A DNA stretch of 64,000 nucleotides from Chitinophaga niabensis. Lineage in GTDB: Bacteria; Bacteroidota; Bacteroidia; Chitinophagales; Chitinophagaceae. The first letter of the stretch is position 1; each line of letters begins with the position of its first letter. Positions 7,234 through 16,734 of the stretch are shown here, piece after piece. The position numbers and the translations under genes were made by a program. The stretch lies in contig JAFIGY010000015.1 of the NCBI GenBank assembly GCA_017849435.1, positions 62,001-126,000 of the forward strand, given 5' to 3'. A model generated the notes under the pieces. That model had not been told where the DNA came from. It made no database searches and was given only the letters and a program-made list of their open reading frames with translations.

Positions 7234-8730
7234 ATGAAAGCACAATTCATCATGGCCCTGGATCAGGGAACCACCAGCTCCCGCGCTATTATCTTCAATC
7301 ATGAGGGGAACATCGTAGCTGTTTCACAAAAAGAATTCAGGCAGATTTACCCGCAACCGGGATGGGTGGAACATGATCCGCACGAGATATGGACCACGCA
7401 GGCCGGCGTTGCGGCGGAAGTGATTGTGAAGGCGGGGACTACGGGCGATCAGATCGCAGCGATGGGCATTACCAATCAGCGGGAAACCACCGTCGTTTGG
7501 GATCGTAAGACGGGTAAGCCTTTGTATAATGCCATTGTGTGGCAGGACCGGCGTACCGCGGCCTACTGCGATGAATTGCGCAGTAAAGGTCTCGCGGAAG
7601 ATATCCGTTCCAAAACAGGATTGATCGTGGATGCCTATTTCTCCGGCACCAAAGTAAAATGGATACTGGATAATGTAGCCGGTGCCCGTGAAAAGGCCAG
7701 GGCAGGGGAATTGGCGTTTGGTACTGTGGACACCTGGCTGATCTGGAATTTTACCAAGGGGAAACTGCACGTGACGGATGTGAGCAATGCTTCCCGTACC
7801 ATGCTGTACAATATTCACACACAGCAATGGGATGAAAGTCTGCTCAAACTGATGGATATTCCTGCATCCATGCTGCCTGAAGTGCGTGCTTCCAGTGAAA
7901 TATACGGTCATACCGAAGCCACCCTCACTCCTTACAACATTCCTATTGCAGGTATTGCCGGGGATCAGCAGGCGGCTTTGTTCGGGCAGATGTGCATTGA
8001 GCCCGGCATGGTAAAGAACACCTATGGCACTGGCTGTTTCATGATGCTTAATACCGGAGAGAAAGCGATTCAATCTGCCAACAACCTGCTCACTACAATC
8101 GCCTGGCGGATCGGCAACACTACACATTATGCGCTGGAAGGCAGTATCTTTATTGGCGGGGCGGTTGTACAATGGCTGCGGGACGGATTGGGGATCATCC
8201 GCCATTCCGCAGATGTGGAGGCACTGGCCGCTTCCGTGAAAGATACGGATGGCGTGTATATGGTGCCGGCGTTTGCAGGGCTTGGTGCGCCGCACTGGAA
8301 CCAGTATGCCCGCGGGACGCTCGTAGGGATGACCCGTGGCACGAGGGATGCACATATCGCCCGTGCTGCGCTGGACAGTATCGCTTATCAGACGATGGAT
8401 GTGCTCAAGGCCATGGAATCGGACGCTGGTATGAAGATCCGGGAATTGCGGGTAGATGGAGGCGCTACCGCCAACAACCTGCTTATGCAGTTCCAGGCGG
8501 ATATCCTTGACACAACGGTTGTAAGGCCGAAAGTAACAGAAACCACCGCACTTGGCGCCGCTTACCTGGCGGGACTGGCCACTGGTTTCTGGGACAGTAT
8601 TGACAGCATCCGTCAGCAGTGGCAGGAAGATGCGCGTTTTGCGCCGGCGATGGATACCAGCATCCGTACCAAACTCACAAAAGACTGGGAACGCGCCATC
8701 CGTGCGGCTAAAGCCTGGGCTGAGCAATAA
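7234..8730 (+). CDS. glpK: Glycerol kinase
   Basis: 498 residues, the normal GlpK length. Phosphorylates glycerol to glycerol-3-phosphate with ATP. The FGGY-kinase signatures are present: [11 protein letters not shown] near the N-terminus (phosphate loop), WQDRRTA (substrate region), [13 protein letters not shown] around residue 240, and the C-terminal [21 protein letters not shown] and [10 protein letters not shown]. It is 26 bases upstream of glpF on the same strand, making a glycerol-uptake operon. The leader is AT-rich; TACATTTA at 7189-7196 is one base off the -7 consensus and could be its promoter. Confidence 0.96.
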   Translation: MKAQFIMALDQGTTSSRAIIFNHEGNIVAVSQKEFRQIYPQPGWVEHDPHEIWTTQAGVAAEVIVKAGTTGDQIAAMGITNQRETTVVWDRKTGKPLYNAIVWQDRRTAAYCDELRSKGLAEDIRSKTGLIVDAYFSGTKVKWILDNVAGAREKARAGELAFGTVDTWLIWNFTKGKLHVTDVSNASRTMLYNIHTQQWDESLLKLMDIPASMLPEVRASSEIYGHTEATLTPYNIPIAGIAGDQQAALFGQMCIEPGMVKNTYGTGCFMMLNTGEKAIQSANNLLTTIAWRIGNTTHYALEGSIFIGGAVVQWLRDGLGIIRHSADVEALAASVKDTDGVYMVPAFAGLGAPHWNQYARGTLVGMTRGTRDAHIARAALDSIAYQTMDVLKAMESDAGMKIRELRVDGGATANNLLMQFQADILDTTVVRPKVTETTALGAAYLAGLATGFWDSIDSIRQQWQEDARFAPAMDTSIRTKLTKDWERAIRAAKAWAEQ

Positions 8731-8756
8731 TTTCACTTCAAAAACCTCGACCAACA

Positions 8757-9464
8757 ATGTCTATTTTTCTCGCAGAATTCATCGGCACAGCGCTGCTCAT
8801 CATTCTCGGCGACGGCGTAGTAGCCAACTGTGTACTTAACAGGAACAAGGGGCAGAACGGCGGATGGATCGTGATCACCCTCGGCTGGGCCATGGCTGTA
8901 TTCGTGGGTGTTTTTACCGTAGGTAAATTCAGCGGAGCCCATCTGAATCCCGCCGTAACGCTGGCTATGGCCGTTGCAAAGAATATCACCTGGGACCTGG
9001 TGCCGGTTTATATGGCTGCGCAGCTGCTGGGTGCTTTTGCAGGCGCCTGCATCGTATGGATCACGTATAAACAACATTTTGACGCTACGGACGATGCGAA
9101 CAGCAAGCTGGCTGTTTTTTGCACGGCGCCCGCCATCCGCAGTACCATTCCCAATCTGATCACCGAGATCGTGGGAACTTTCGTGCTTATTTTCGGCGTG
9201 TTTTATATCGCCAAACCGCAGGTGGGGCTGGGAGCTGTGGATGCCTTGCCCGTGGCGCTGCTGGTACTGGCTATCGGACTTTCTCTCGGCGGGCCTACCG
9301 GGTACGCCATCAACCCCGCGAGAGACCTCGGCCCAAGAATCGCTCACTTCTTCCTGCCTGTTAAAAACAAAAGGGACAGTGACTGGAGCTATGCCTGGAT
9401 CCCCGTTATTGGCCCGGTGATCGGATCTTTACTGGCTACTGCGGCGTATCTGGCTTTGCAGTGA
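8757..9464 (+). CDS. glpF: Glycerol facilitator (aquaglyceroporin)
   Basis: 235 residues with six membrane helices and two half-helices. The first pore motif is GAHLNPAVT (Asn64-Pro65-Ala66), the second GYAINPARDLGPR (Asn186-Pro187-Ala188). The Asp190 after the second NPAR and the Gly-rich context are typical of glycerol-conducting GlpF rather than water-specific AqpZ. It lets glycerol diffuse across the inner membrane, where the kinase encoded just upstream traps it. A strong terminator follows. Confidence 0.95.
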   Translation: MSIFLAEFIGTALLIILGDGVVANCVLNRNKGQNGGWIVITLGWAMAVFVGVFTVGKFSGAHLNPAVTLAMAVAKNITWDLVPVYMAAQLLGAFAGACIVWITYKQHFDATDDANSKLAVFCTAPAIRSTIPNLITEIVGTFVLIFGVFYIAKPQVGLGAVDALPVALLVLAIGLSLGGPTGYAINPARDLGPRIAHFFLPVKNKRDSDWSYAWIPVIGPVIGSLLATAAYLALQ

Positions 9465-9483
9465 TGCTTCAGGAATAATCTTC

Positions 9484-9523
9484 AAAAGGGGGCTGTCCAA
9501 AAATCAGGGACAGCCCCCTTTTT
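9484..9523 (+). terminator. Rho-independent terminator after glpF
   Basis: AAAAGGGGGCTGTCC (9484-9498) pairs with GGACAGCCCCCTTTTT (9508-9523); loop of about 10 bases and a run of T. Confidence 0.93.
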
Positions 9524-9580
9524 GTTGCAAAACATGATATCTATCATCTCCTAATCTTTCATTTTTTCCTGAAAGTATTG

Positions 9581-9588
9581 TACTTTTG
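9581..9588 (+). promoter_or_regulatory. -7 box of the NADH dehydrogenase gene
   Basis: TACTTTTG, an exact TAnnTTTG match, 20 bases upstream of the start codon. The -33 region has only TTTC (9557-9560). Confidence 0.5.
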
Positions 9589-9607
9589 ATAATAATTATT
9601 AAAAGTC

Positions 9608-10942
9608 ATGATACAACCGAATATTCCGGATACAGACCGGCCCAGGGTAGTGATCGTTGGTGGGGGATTTGGAGGCATCAATCTCGCCAAGGCTTTAAGG
9701 AACGCACCGGTACAGGTAGTGTTGCTGGACAGAAACAATTACCATCTCTTCCAGCCATTGCTCTACCAGGTGGCCACAGCGGGCCTGGAGCCGGACAGCA
9801 TAGCTTTCCCGCTTCGGGGAATCTTTAAACACCAGAAGAACCTGCATTTCCGCATGGCGGAGGTGAGGGGCGTGCGCAGGGATGAGAACGTGCTGGAAAC
9901 CAATATCGGGGACATCCGGTACAACTATCTCGTGATCGCTACCGGCAGCAATACCAATTTCTTCGGGAACAAGATCATCGAGGAGCATGCCATCGGTATG
10001 AAATCCCTCATAGAAGCGGTGCAGATCAGGAATTATGTGCTGAAACAGTTTGAAGAATGTTTGCTGTTGAAAGATGAATCGGAGATACGGCCCAAGCTGA
10101 ATTTCGTGATGGTAGGCGGTGGCCCCACAGGCGTGGAGCTGGCCGGCGCTTTCGCGGAACTGCGGCGGTACATCCTGCCTAAGGATTACCCGGAACTGCC
10201 GCTGCATCTGATGAATATCTACCTGATCGAAGCGAGTCCCCGTGTATTGGCAGCGATGTCTGAAACCTCCAGCCGGAAAACCGCGGAGGGACTGGAGCAC
10301 ATCGGTGTGAAGGTAATGACGGGCACGGCCGTGAAAGATTATGACGGGCTCAACCTCCTGCTGAGCAACGGAGAAACCATCCAAACGCAATCCCTTTTAT
10401 GGTCCGCGGGCGTGAAAGGATTTCCGATCAGCGGTCTGCCGGAAGGAGTTGTTTTACCAAACGGCCGTATCACGGTAAATGATCACAACCTGGTGGAAGG
10501 TACCACTAACATCTATGCCATCGGCGATATCGGGCAGATGCTCAACGATCCCCGTTTCCCTAAAGGATATCCGATGGTGGCGCAGGTGGCGATGCAACAG
10601 GGGAAACAATTGGGGCACAATATCAAAGCGGGCCTGCAGGGCGGCGCTTTCAAACCCTTCAAATACAAAGACCTCGGCAGCATGGCCACTATCGGCCGGA
10701 ACAGGGCGGTGGCGGAATTCAGCGGTATGCGCCTGAGCGGCTATCTGGCCTGGATCGCCTGGATGATCGTGCATTTGCTGAACCTGATGGGCTTCCGGAA
10801 CAAGCTGGTGGTATTCATCAACTGGTTTTACCGATATTTCACATACGACCGCGGAACCCGTATCATCATCAAACGAGGTGCTGCCAATATTGTGAAGCTG
10901 CGGCAAAGTGTTTATCAGAGCGACCCGTCAATAGGCCTCTGA
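9608..10942 (+). CDS. ndh: Type II NADH:quinone dehydrogenase
   Basis: 444 residues. A two-dinucleotide-binding-domain flavoprotein: the FAD motif VVIVGGGFGGINLAKAL (14-30) at the N-terminus and the NADH motif FVMVGGGPTGVELAGAF near residue 170. The segment NNYHLFQPLLYQVATAGLEPD and the C-terminal YAIGDIGQM and PMVAQVAMQQGK are typical of NDH-2. The C-terminus has hydrophobic/amphipathic helices (YLAWIAWMIVHLLNLMGF, then KLVVFINWFYRYF) that dock the enzyme on the inner membrane. It passes electrons from NADH to quinone without pumping protons. It is convergent with the plug-protein gene; the ends touch at 10942/10943. Confidence 0.93.
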   Translation: MIQPNIPDTDRPRVVIVGGGFGGINLAKALRNAPVQVVLLDRNNYHLFQPLLYQVATAGLEPDSIAFPLRGIFKHQKNLHFRMAEVRGVRRDENVLETNIGDIRYNYLVIATGSNTNFFGNKIIEEHAIGMKSLIEAVQIRNYVLKQFEECLLLKDESEIRPKLNFVMVGGGPTGVELAGAFAELRRYILPKDYPELPLHLMNIYLIEASPRVLAAMSETSSRKTAEGLEHIGVKVMTGTAVKDYDGLNLLLSNGETIQTQSLLWSAGVKGFPISGLPEGVVLPNGRITVNDHNLVEGTTNIYAIGDIGQMLNDPRFPKGYPMVAQVAMQQGKQLGHNIKAGLQGGAFKPFKYKDLGSMATIGRNRAVAEFSGMRLSGYLAWIAWMIVHLLNLMGFRNKLVVFINWFYRYFTYDRGTRIIIKRGAANIVKLRQSVYQSDPSIGL

Positions 10943-12223
10943 TCATCTGCGGTTGAGGAGGGAATTCAGCTGCAGCTGGCCCACCAGTTCATCGAAGCGG
11001 GTACCGAGCGCGCGGAAGTAGACCAGGATGGTGTAGGTATTCTCTGTTTCCCAGTAATCGCCTTCCGTAAACTCTGTGCTGAACTTGTTGGTTGTACGGT
11101 CGATAAGACCGTAAACGTAATTGTAATAGCCCTGTTTCAGGAAGAGCGCTCCTTCATAAGCCTGGCGGGGACCGTTATAAGTGAGTTTGTTTTCAGTATT
11201 ACATTCATAGCCCGTGAGCTCACCGAAGATGTACAGATCGTATCCGGCATAGGGTTCCTTGGCCGGGAAAACGAAGTTCACGCGCGCATAATCCCCTTCA
11301 AAGTTCGGATCGTAATTATCCAGTGTAGCGGGAAAGAACCGCCCGTTGATATCCTTGATGTACTGATACACGGTGTTATCCCTGGGGAAATCCGGCATCG
11401 CATATACGATAGTGCCGTTCCGCTGGTAGTCCGACTTCTGCACCCGTTCCGTTTGCAGGCGAAAACTGCGCAAGTCTATCCAGCGCCATTCTTTCATGGC
11501 AGGGAAGATGCAATCCTGCTCCGCATTGTATTCTATCACATCGCCTTTGATGAATTGCGGTTTGATGCCGGTAATAGCATTATCCCAGCGGTAATTCTGC
11601 TGGATCACGATTTTCAGCTGATCGAAAGGATTCTGGATGTTCAAGCCCTTCGTATTCACGGAAACATTGATCTTCTGGGAGTTTTTGAAGAACCGGGGAT
11701 TGACGGGCTGGGAGATGAACCCGCCGATACCGGCCGTGTTGCTGTTCACGAGCACGCGCCGGGTGAAGGCAAGTTTGGACGTATCACTATCCAGGTAAAC
11801 TTTCAACAGATAATTCCCCCCTTTAACAGGCGTGCAGTTCCTGTTAGGTATTTCCGCCCGGTAATGTACATATTTTTGCAGAGCTATGCTGGAATAACGA
11901 TAATCCGTGATCTGGTTCTCGGTGAATCCCCGGAGATATTCGATAGGGTTGATCTGCGCGGGGGTCCAGTCTGCATTGCACAGGATCAGCGTGAAGTAAT
12001 AGTTCTTCACCTGATATTGCAGGTCGTCAAAATTCAGTTCCAGTTTGTCACCGGAATTGAGGGTGATGACAGGAGCTGACAGTGGGTCCCCTATGCGGTT
12101 GAGCTTAACCGTTCTGATATTCGGATGATAGATATGATCCGGCGTGATCCTGTTTTCCTGCGCTTGCAGGGAAAAAGATGCCAATAGGGCCATCACGGTG
12201 AAGCATACATGTGCAAATCTCAT
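10943..12223 (-). CDS. Type IX secretion system plug-protein family (DUF5103)
   Basis: 426 residues. A signal peptide (MRFAHVCFTVMALLASFSLQAQ) leads into a DUF5103 protein, the family that includes the plug of the SprA translocon in Bacteroidota. Recognisable stretches are IYHPNIRTVKLNRIGD near the N-terminus, LELNFDDL, YYFTLILCNADWTPAQ, NFVFPAKEPYAGYDLYIFGELTGY and the C-terminal QGYYNYVYGL. Plug proteins bind the outer-membrane SprA barrel and close its pore when cargo is absent. No other T9SS gene lies in the window, so the system is encoded elsewhere. It is divergent from the permease gene. Confidence 0.85.
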   Translation of the reverse strand: MRFAHVCFTVMALLASFSLQAQENRITPDHIYHPNIRTVKLNRIGDPLSAPVITLNSGDKLELNFDDLQYQVKNYYFTLILCNADWTPAQINPIEYLRGFTENQITDYRYSSIALQKYVHYRAEIPNRNCTPVKGGNYLLKVYLDSDTSKLAFTRRVLVNSNTAGIGGFISQPVNPRFFKNSQKINVSVNTKGLNIQNPFDQLKIVIQQNYRWDNAITGIKPQFIKGDVIEYNAEQDCIFPAMKEWRWIDLRSFRLQTERVQKSDYQRNGTIVYAMPDFPRDNTVYQYIKDINGRFFPATLDNYDPNFEGDYARVNFVFPAKEPYAGYDLYIFGELTGYECNTENKLTYNGPRQAYEGALFLKQGYYNYVYGLIDRTTNKFSTEFTEGDYWETENTYTILVYFRALGTRFDELVGQLQLNSLLNRR

Positions 12224-12267
12224 AGCTGTAATTTACAATGAATTTCTAAATTGTATAAATTAGCGCC

Positions 12268-13488
12268 ATGCGCGTATCCATGTTCATTGCCAGGAGGATT
12301 GCTTTTAACCGGTATTCTTCCTTTTCCAAATTCATCATCAATATAGCGGTGATCGCCACGGCATTCAGCGTGGCAGTGATGATTCTGGCTACTGCGTTGA
12401 TCAACGGGTTCCAGCAGGTGATCTCGGAAAAGATATTCAGTTTCTGGGGGCATTTACACGTTACACAGTACCAGGTCAATGCAGGTCCGTTGACCGAACA
12501 GATCCCCTTTACCGCCAACCCCAAACTGGAAGCCAGGCTTCGCACATTACCCGGTGTAACGGCCGTTCACGACTTCGCCACCAAATCCGTGATCGTGAAA
12601 AAAGACCGGGAAACGGAAGGCATGATCTTCAAGGGGATCGACCGGGGGAATCCATTACCCTTTATACAGGAAGGCCGAAACGTACAGTTCAAGGATAGCG
12701 GGTATGTGCCGGAGATACTCGTTTCCGCCAATACCGCCGCACTCTTACGGTTACGGCTAAACGATGCGGTGATCGTGTATTTTGTACGGGGAGACGGGCT
12801 GCCGCCCCGTGCCCGTAAGCTGACCATCTGCGGTATTTACAAGACAGGTATTGAGGAATATGATAAAACATACCTGATCGGGGATATCAACCTTGTTCGC
12901 CGGTTGAACGACTGGAAGCAGGATGAGATCGGGGGATATGAGATCTATCTGAAAGATTACCGGACGGGCGACAGCCTGCAGACGAAGATAGGAGAGATGA
13001 TCCCCGATGAACTGAACGTGCGCAATATGAAAGAAGTGTACCCCAATATTTTCGACTGGCTGGGATTGCAGAACAAGAACGAAAGCATTATCCTGATCAT
13101 CATGACTATTGTGGCTATTATCAACATGATCACGGCTATCCTGATCCTCATCCTGGAGCGCACGAATATGGTCGGGATACTGAAGGCCCTGGGCATGCCG
13201 AATACCAGCATACAGGGCGTTTTTGTGTATCAGGCGGGGTATATCGTACTGCTGGGCATCGTTATCGGGAATGTATTGGGGATAGGACTGGCGTTGATCC
13301 AGCAATACACGGGTTTTTTCAAGCTGCCGGAAGAATCTTACTATATGACCGTTGCTCCTATTGCCATACAGTGGTGGAAAGTGATGCTGATCAACGTTGT
13401 TACGCTGGTGATCTGTGTGGTGATCCTGCTGATCCCCTCTTTATTGATCCGGAGCATTACGCCGGTGAAAGCTATCCAGTTCAAATAA
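12268..13488 (+). CDS. LolC/LolE-like ABC transporter permease (FtsX family)
   Basis: 406 residues. One membrane helix near the N-terminus (about 23-50) is followed by a large periplasmic MacB-like domain and three further helices (about 270-295, 318-345 and 370-395), the standard FtsX-type permease layout. The C-terminal LIRSITPVKAIQFK is a hallmark of the LolC/LolE/MacB group. Such permeases work with an ATPase to move lipoproteins or export small molecules; the ATPase gene is not adjacent. Its last 8 bases overlap the convergent RNA methyltransferase gene. Confidence 0.85.
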   Translation: MRVSMFIARRIAFNRYSSFSKFIINIAVIATAFSVAVMILATALINGFQQVISEKIFSFWGHLHVTQYQVNAGPLTEQIPFTANPKLEARLRTLPGVTAVHDFATKSVIVKKDRETEGMIFKGIDRGNPLPFIQEGRNVQFKDSGYVPEILVSANTAALLRLRLNDAVIVYFVRGDGLPPRARKLTICGIYKTGIEEYDKTYLIGDINLVRRLNDWKQDEIGGYEIYLKDYRTGDSLQTKIGEMIPDELNVRNMKEVYPNIFDWLGLQNKNESIILIIMTIVAIINMITAILILILERTNMVGILKALGMPNTSIQGVFVYQAGYIVLLGIVIGNVLGIGLALIQQYTGFFKLPEESYYMTVAPIAIQWWKVMLINVVTLVICVVILLIPSLLIRSITPVKAIQFK

Positions 13489-14221
13489 GCAGCCTGCCGC
13501 AGATAATACCGGTGGCTATGGCCGCGTTAAGGGATTCTGCCTGCCCGATGCGGGGAATGGTAATATGATGGCTGCTCAGTTTGAGCACTTCTTCACTCAA
13601 TCCGCGGGATTCATTTCCGATGAGGATGATCCCTTCCCGGATAGTTTTGATCTTGATAATATTATCACCGTGCAGTGTGGCGGCGTAGGCGGGAATATGC
13701 CTGTTCCGTTCCAGCAATTCCGGGATGGTATGCACGATCACGGGCACGCGCATAAAGCTGCCCATGGTGGCCTGGATGGTTTTAGCGTTGTAAGCATCCG
13801 CACAATCCGGCGAACAAATGATCTGGCGCACGCCAAACCAGTCGGCTATACGAATAATGGTACCGAGATTGCCGGGGTCCTGGATGGTTTCCAGGGCCAG
13901 GGACACGGCTCCGTCCAGTACAGGCGCTTCCGGAGCGGGGATCTGCACGAGCGCCAGGGCCTGGTTGGGGGTGGAAAGGGAAGAAAGTTGTTTCAGTTCC
14001 ACGGGCGCTACTTCCAGCACATCCACACCAGTGGCTTTTTCGGCAAGCATGCGATGATCGAGCAGCCACTCACGGGTGGCATACACGGCTTTCACGTACC
14101 GGGTAGCCTGTAACAGCTCCTGCACGATCTTGTCACCCTCGGCTACGAACTGGCCAAATTTTTGACGGTATTTTTTGTGCTGTAATGATTGAATATATTT
14201 AATTTGCGCCTTTGATAACAT
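13481..14221 (-). CDS. TrmH/SpoU-family RNA 2'-O-methyltransferase
   Basis: 246 residues starting at the ATG at 14221; a longer reading to 14257 would start upstream of a perfect promoter box and is disfavoured. The N-terminal LSKAQIKYIQSLQHKKYRQKFGQFVAEG is the substrate-binding domain of the 23S rRNA/tRNA methylases; the SPOUT knot is shown by IQDPGNLGTIIRIADWFG, LIGNESRGLSEE and the C-terminal ESLNAAIATGII. It methylates a ribose in rRNA or tRNA. It is divergent from tamL, as commonly seen in Bacteroidota. The start codon lies where transcription should begin (TTG at 14255-14257, spacer 20, TAGGTTTG). Confidence 0.9.
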   Translation of the reverse strand: MLSKAQIKYIQSLQHKKYRQKFGQFVAEGDKIVQELLQATRYVKAVYATREWLLDHRMLAEKATGVDVLEVAPVELKQLSSLSTPNQALALVQIPAPEAPVLDGAVSLALETIQDPGNLGTIIRIADWFGVRQIICSPDCADAYNAKTIQATMGSFMRVPVIVHTIPELLERNRHIPAYAATLHGDNIIKIKTIREGIILIGNESRGLSEEVLKLSSHHITIPRIGQAESLNAAIATGIICGRLLI

Positions 14222-14226
14222 AGGGT

Positions 14227-14257
14227 CAAACCTACGTGAATTCCGGCATTCAGCCAA
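14227..14257 (-). promoter_or_regulatory. Promoter of the SPOUT methyltransferase gene, predicted leaderless
   Basis: On the minus strand TTG (14257-14255), 20-base spacer, TAGGTTTG (14234-14227, exact). The A of the ATG (14221) is 6 bases after the last G, close to the expected +1. Confidence 0.6.
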
Positions 14258-14307
14258 GCAGCCCCGAAGTTTCGGGAAGTGTAGATACCCGTTAATTCAA
14301 TTCGTCT

Positions 14308-16734
14308 GTGAAGAAAAATACATACCCATCCTGCATAAATATGCTGCTGACAGCCGTGTTGGTGGTGGTATGCCTCTTGCTGAACGCCTGTTCCAATACC
14401 CGTTACCTGCAAAAGGATGAAACGCTCTTCACTTCGGCGAACCTGGAGATCAAGGGAACGCTGACCTCGAATGAAAAAACGGATATTAAGAATGATCTGA
14501 GTTCCAAATCGCTCATGCTCCAGCAGCCGAACAAGAAATTCCTCGGCACGCGGATCAAAGTCTGGCTCTACAATCAAAAGTCCTATGAAAAAAAGCGCAA
14601 CTGGTTCTGGAAACTTGTGCTGGCCCAGCGGAACCTGGATGCGCCGGTGATCTATGATTCACTCAGGACTAAGGAGTCCGTTTCCCGCATGGTATCCTTC
14701 CTCAACAACCAGGGCTACTTTTACGCTACAGTGGATTACAATGAAAATATACGGCACCGGAAAGCCAGCGTTACCTACAAAGTGAATACCGGCAAGAATT
14801 TCGTGATCAAGAAGATCAATTACGATATACCGGATACGGCTATCGCCAAGATCGTAAAGGATGCGGCGAAATTCTCGCTGGTGAAGGTGAACGATGCTTA
14901 TAAGGCTGGCAATCTCAATGCGGAAAGAGAGCGTCTCTTACGCATCATTCGGGATGCGGGGTATTACAAGTTCAGCAGGGATCTCATCGACTTTACGATC
15001 GACACCCTCAACAAATCGCTCTTCATCGATCCGCTGAATCCCTTTGAGAGTATGCCTACGGTATTGAGCGCCGGTCAGCGGCCTACGATGGACGTGGAAC
15101 TTTCCATCCGCCCGCCGGAGGATTCTGCCAACGATCAGGCCAAAATATTTTACCTGAACAAGATTTACGTCTATCCGGATTTCCCCGTACAGGGCAATGT
15201 GAACGATACTACTTTCAATACCACACAGACGCGGGTTTTCACGATGAAGTATCATGAGAACATCATTCGTCCGAGAGTGCTGGCCCGGGCTATCCAGTTG
15301 CGTAGCAACGAGAAATACTCCATCCAGAATTATAACAATACCGTGAACCGCCTGTACGACCTCAATCTCTGGCAGTTCATCACCATCAACTATAAAGAAG
15401 CGAAAGATACTGTGCAGAAGCTGGACGCCTATATCCAGTTACTGCCCAAAAAGAAACAGGAACTGAGTGCCAACGTGGATGTGACCACGAGTAGCGATTA
15501 CTTCGGCGGTAGCGCCGTTACGCTGGGATGGCGGCATTTCAACCTGAACCGTGCCGCTACAGAGCTGCACATCACGGCTAAAGCAGGATTGGAGATCATC
15601 CGTACCCCGGCCGGTAATTTCGATCTGCAGGCGCAGGAATACGGTATTAATGCCGATCTGACCTATCCCCGTTTCATCACCCCTTTCCGGCTACGCCAGA
15701 ATAACCGCTCTACAGCTAAAACCCGTATCTCCGCAGGGTTCAATAACCTTCGCAGGATCGACAAGTTCAATATCCGTAACGTAACCGGGGCTTTCGGTTA
15801 CGAATGGAACGAGTCCATCTACAAACGCTGGAACCTCAAGCCCTTTACCCTCAACTATGTAGGAGTGGTGTTGAATGATGCTTTCAAGAGCACCGTGGTG
15901 GACCCGAACCCTTATCTCAAAAGAAGCTTTGAACCGGCTTTTGTGGGTGGGGAAGCAGTGGCGTATACTTTCAGTAACAGCGATATCTTCCATCAGCGCC
16001 AGAACTCTTATTTCCGCATGGGATTTGAAGAATCCGGTCTATGGCTGAAAGGCATTAATGGTCTGATCAACGGCGTTACGGGAGGTAAGGAAAATCTCGA
16101 GAGTCTGTCAAAAGTGAAGATATCACAGTTCTTCCGGCTGGAATCCGACTACCGCCATTACTGGAATTATCCGAAAACGTCCGTGGCTACCCGTGCTTAT
16201 GCAGGTGTGGGCATTCCATATGGGCAAAGCGACGTGTTGCCCTATATCCGCCAGTTCACAGCCGGCGGGCCGAACAGTATCCGTGGCTGGAGGTTGCGTA
16301 CGCTGGGCCCGGGTTCTTACCAGGATACCACCGCCACTGCCAAGATATTCCCCGACCAGACCGGCGACCTCAAGCTGGAAGGCAATGTGGAATACCGTTT
16401 CAACCTCATCCGGTTGTTTGGCGGTACGATGTATCTGAAAGGCGCTACCTTTCTGGACTTCGGTAATATCTGGATGCTGAAGAAAGATACTTCCCGTCCC
16501 GGTGCGGAATTCCAGTTTTCCAATCTCTACCGTGATCTCGCGATCGGTACGGGCGCAGGTTTGCGAGTGGACTTCAGCTATTTTGTGATCCGTTTCGACT
16601 GGGGTATTCCATTGAAAAAACCTTATCCCACCAAAAACAGGAGTGGCTGGTATATCGGGGAGTGGACGCTGGGAGACAGCCGCTGGCGGCGCGATAACGT
16701 TGTCTGGAACATCGCGATCGGTTATCCGTTCTGA
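14308..16734 (+). CDS. tamL: Translocation and assembly module lipoprotein TamL (Omp85 family)
   Basis: 808 residues with a GTG start. A lipoprotein signal ends in LLNAC-SN (lipobox). POTRA-like domains (about 30-360) precede a C-terminal Omp85 barrel with the family signature GGPNSIRGWRLRTLGPG and an aromatic final residue in NIAIGYPF. In Bacteroidota TamL replaces TamA as the outer-membrane partner of TamB, and it is thought to serve outer-membrane protein or lipid assembly. It is divergent from the methyltransferase gene, and its last 13 bases overlap the convergent truB gene. Confidence 0.92.
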   Translation: MKKNTYPSCINMLLTAVLVVVCLLLNACSNTRYLQKDETLFTSANLEIKGTLTSNEKTDIKNDLSSKSLMLQQPNKKFLGTRIKVWLYNQKSYEKKRNWFWKLVLAQRNLDAPVIYDSLRTKESVSRMVSFLNNQGYFYATVDYNENIRHRKASVTYKVNTGKNFVIKKINYDIPDTAIAKIVKDAAKFSLVKVNDAYKAGNLNAERERLLRIIRDAGYYKFSRDLIDFTIDTLNKSLFIDPLNPFESMPTVLSAGQRPTMDVELSIRPPEDSANDQAKIFYLNKIYVYPDFPVQGNVNDTTFNTTQTRVFTMKYHENIIRPRVLARAIQLRSNEKYSIQNYNNTVNRLYDLNLWQFITINYKEAKDTVQKLDAYIQLLPKKKQELSANVDVTTSSDYFGGSAVTLGWRHFNLNRAATELHITAKAGLEIIRTPAGNFDLQAQEYGINADLTYPRFITPFRLRQNNRSTAKTRISAGFNNLRRIDKFNIRNVTGAFGYEWNESIYKRWNLKPFTLNYVGVVLNDAFKSTVVDPNPYLKRSFEPAFVGGEAVAYTFSNSDIFHQRQNSYFRMGFEESGLWLKGINGLINGVTGGKENLESLSKVKISQFFRLESDYRHYWNYPKTSVATRAYAGVGIPYGQSDVLPYIRQFTAGGPNSIRGWRLRTLGPGSYQDTTATAKIFPDQTGDLKLEGNVEYRFNLIRLFGGTMYLKGATFLDFGNIWMLKKDTSRPGAEFQFSNLYRDLAIGTGAGLRVDFSYFVIRFDWGIPLKKPYPTKNRSGWYIGEWTLGDSRWRRDNVVWNIAIGYPF

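Noticed and set aside
7324-8757. A 477-codon open frame on the minus strand opposite glpK
   Set aside because: Antisense shadow of a certain gene with high-GC third positions.
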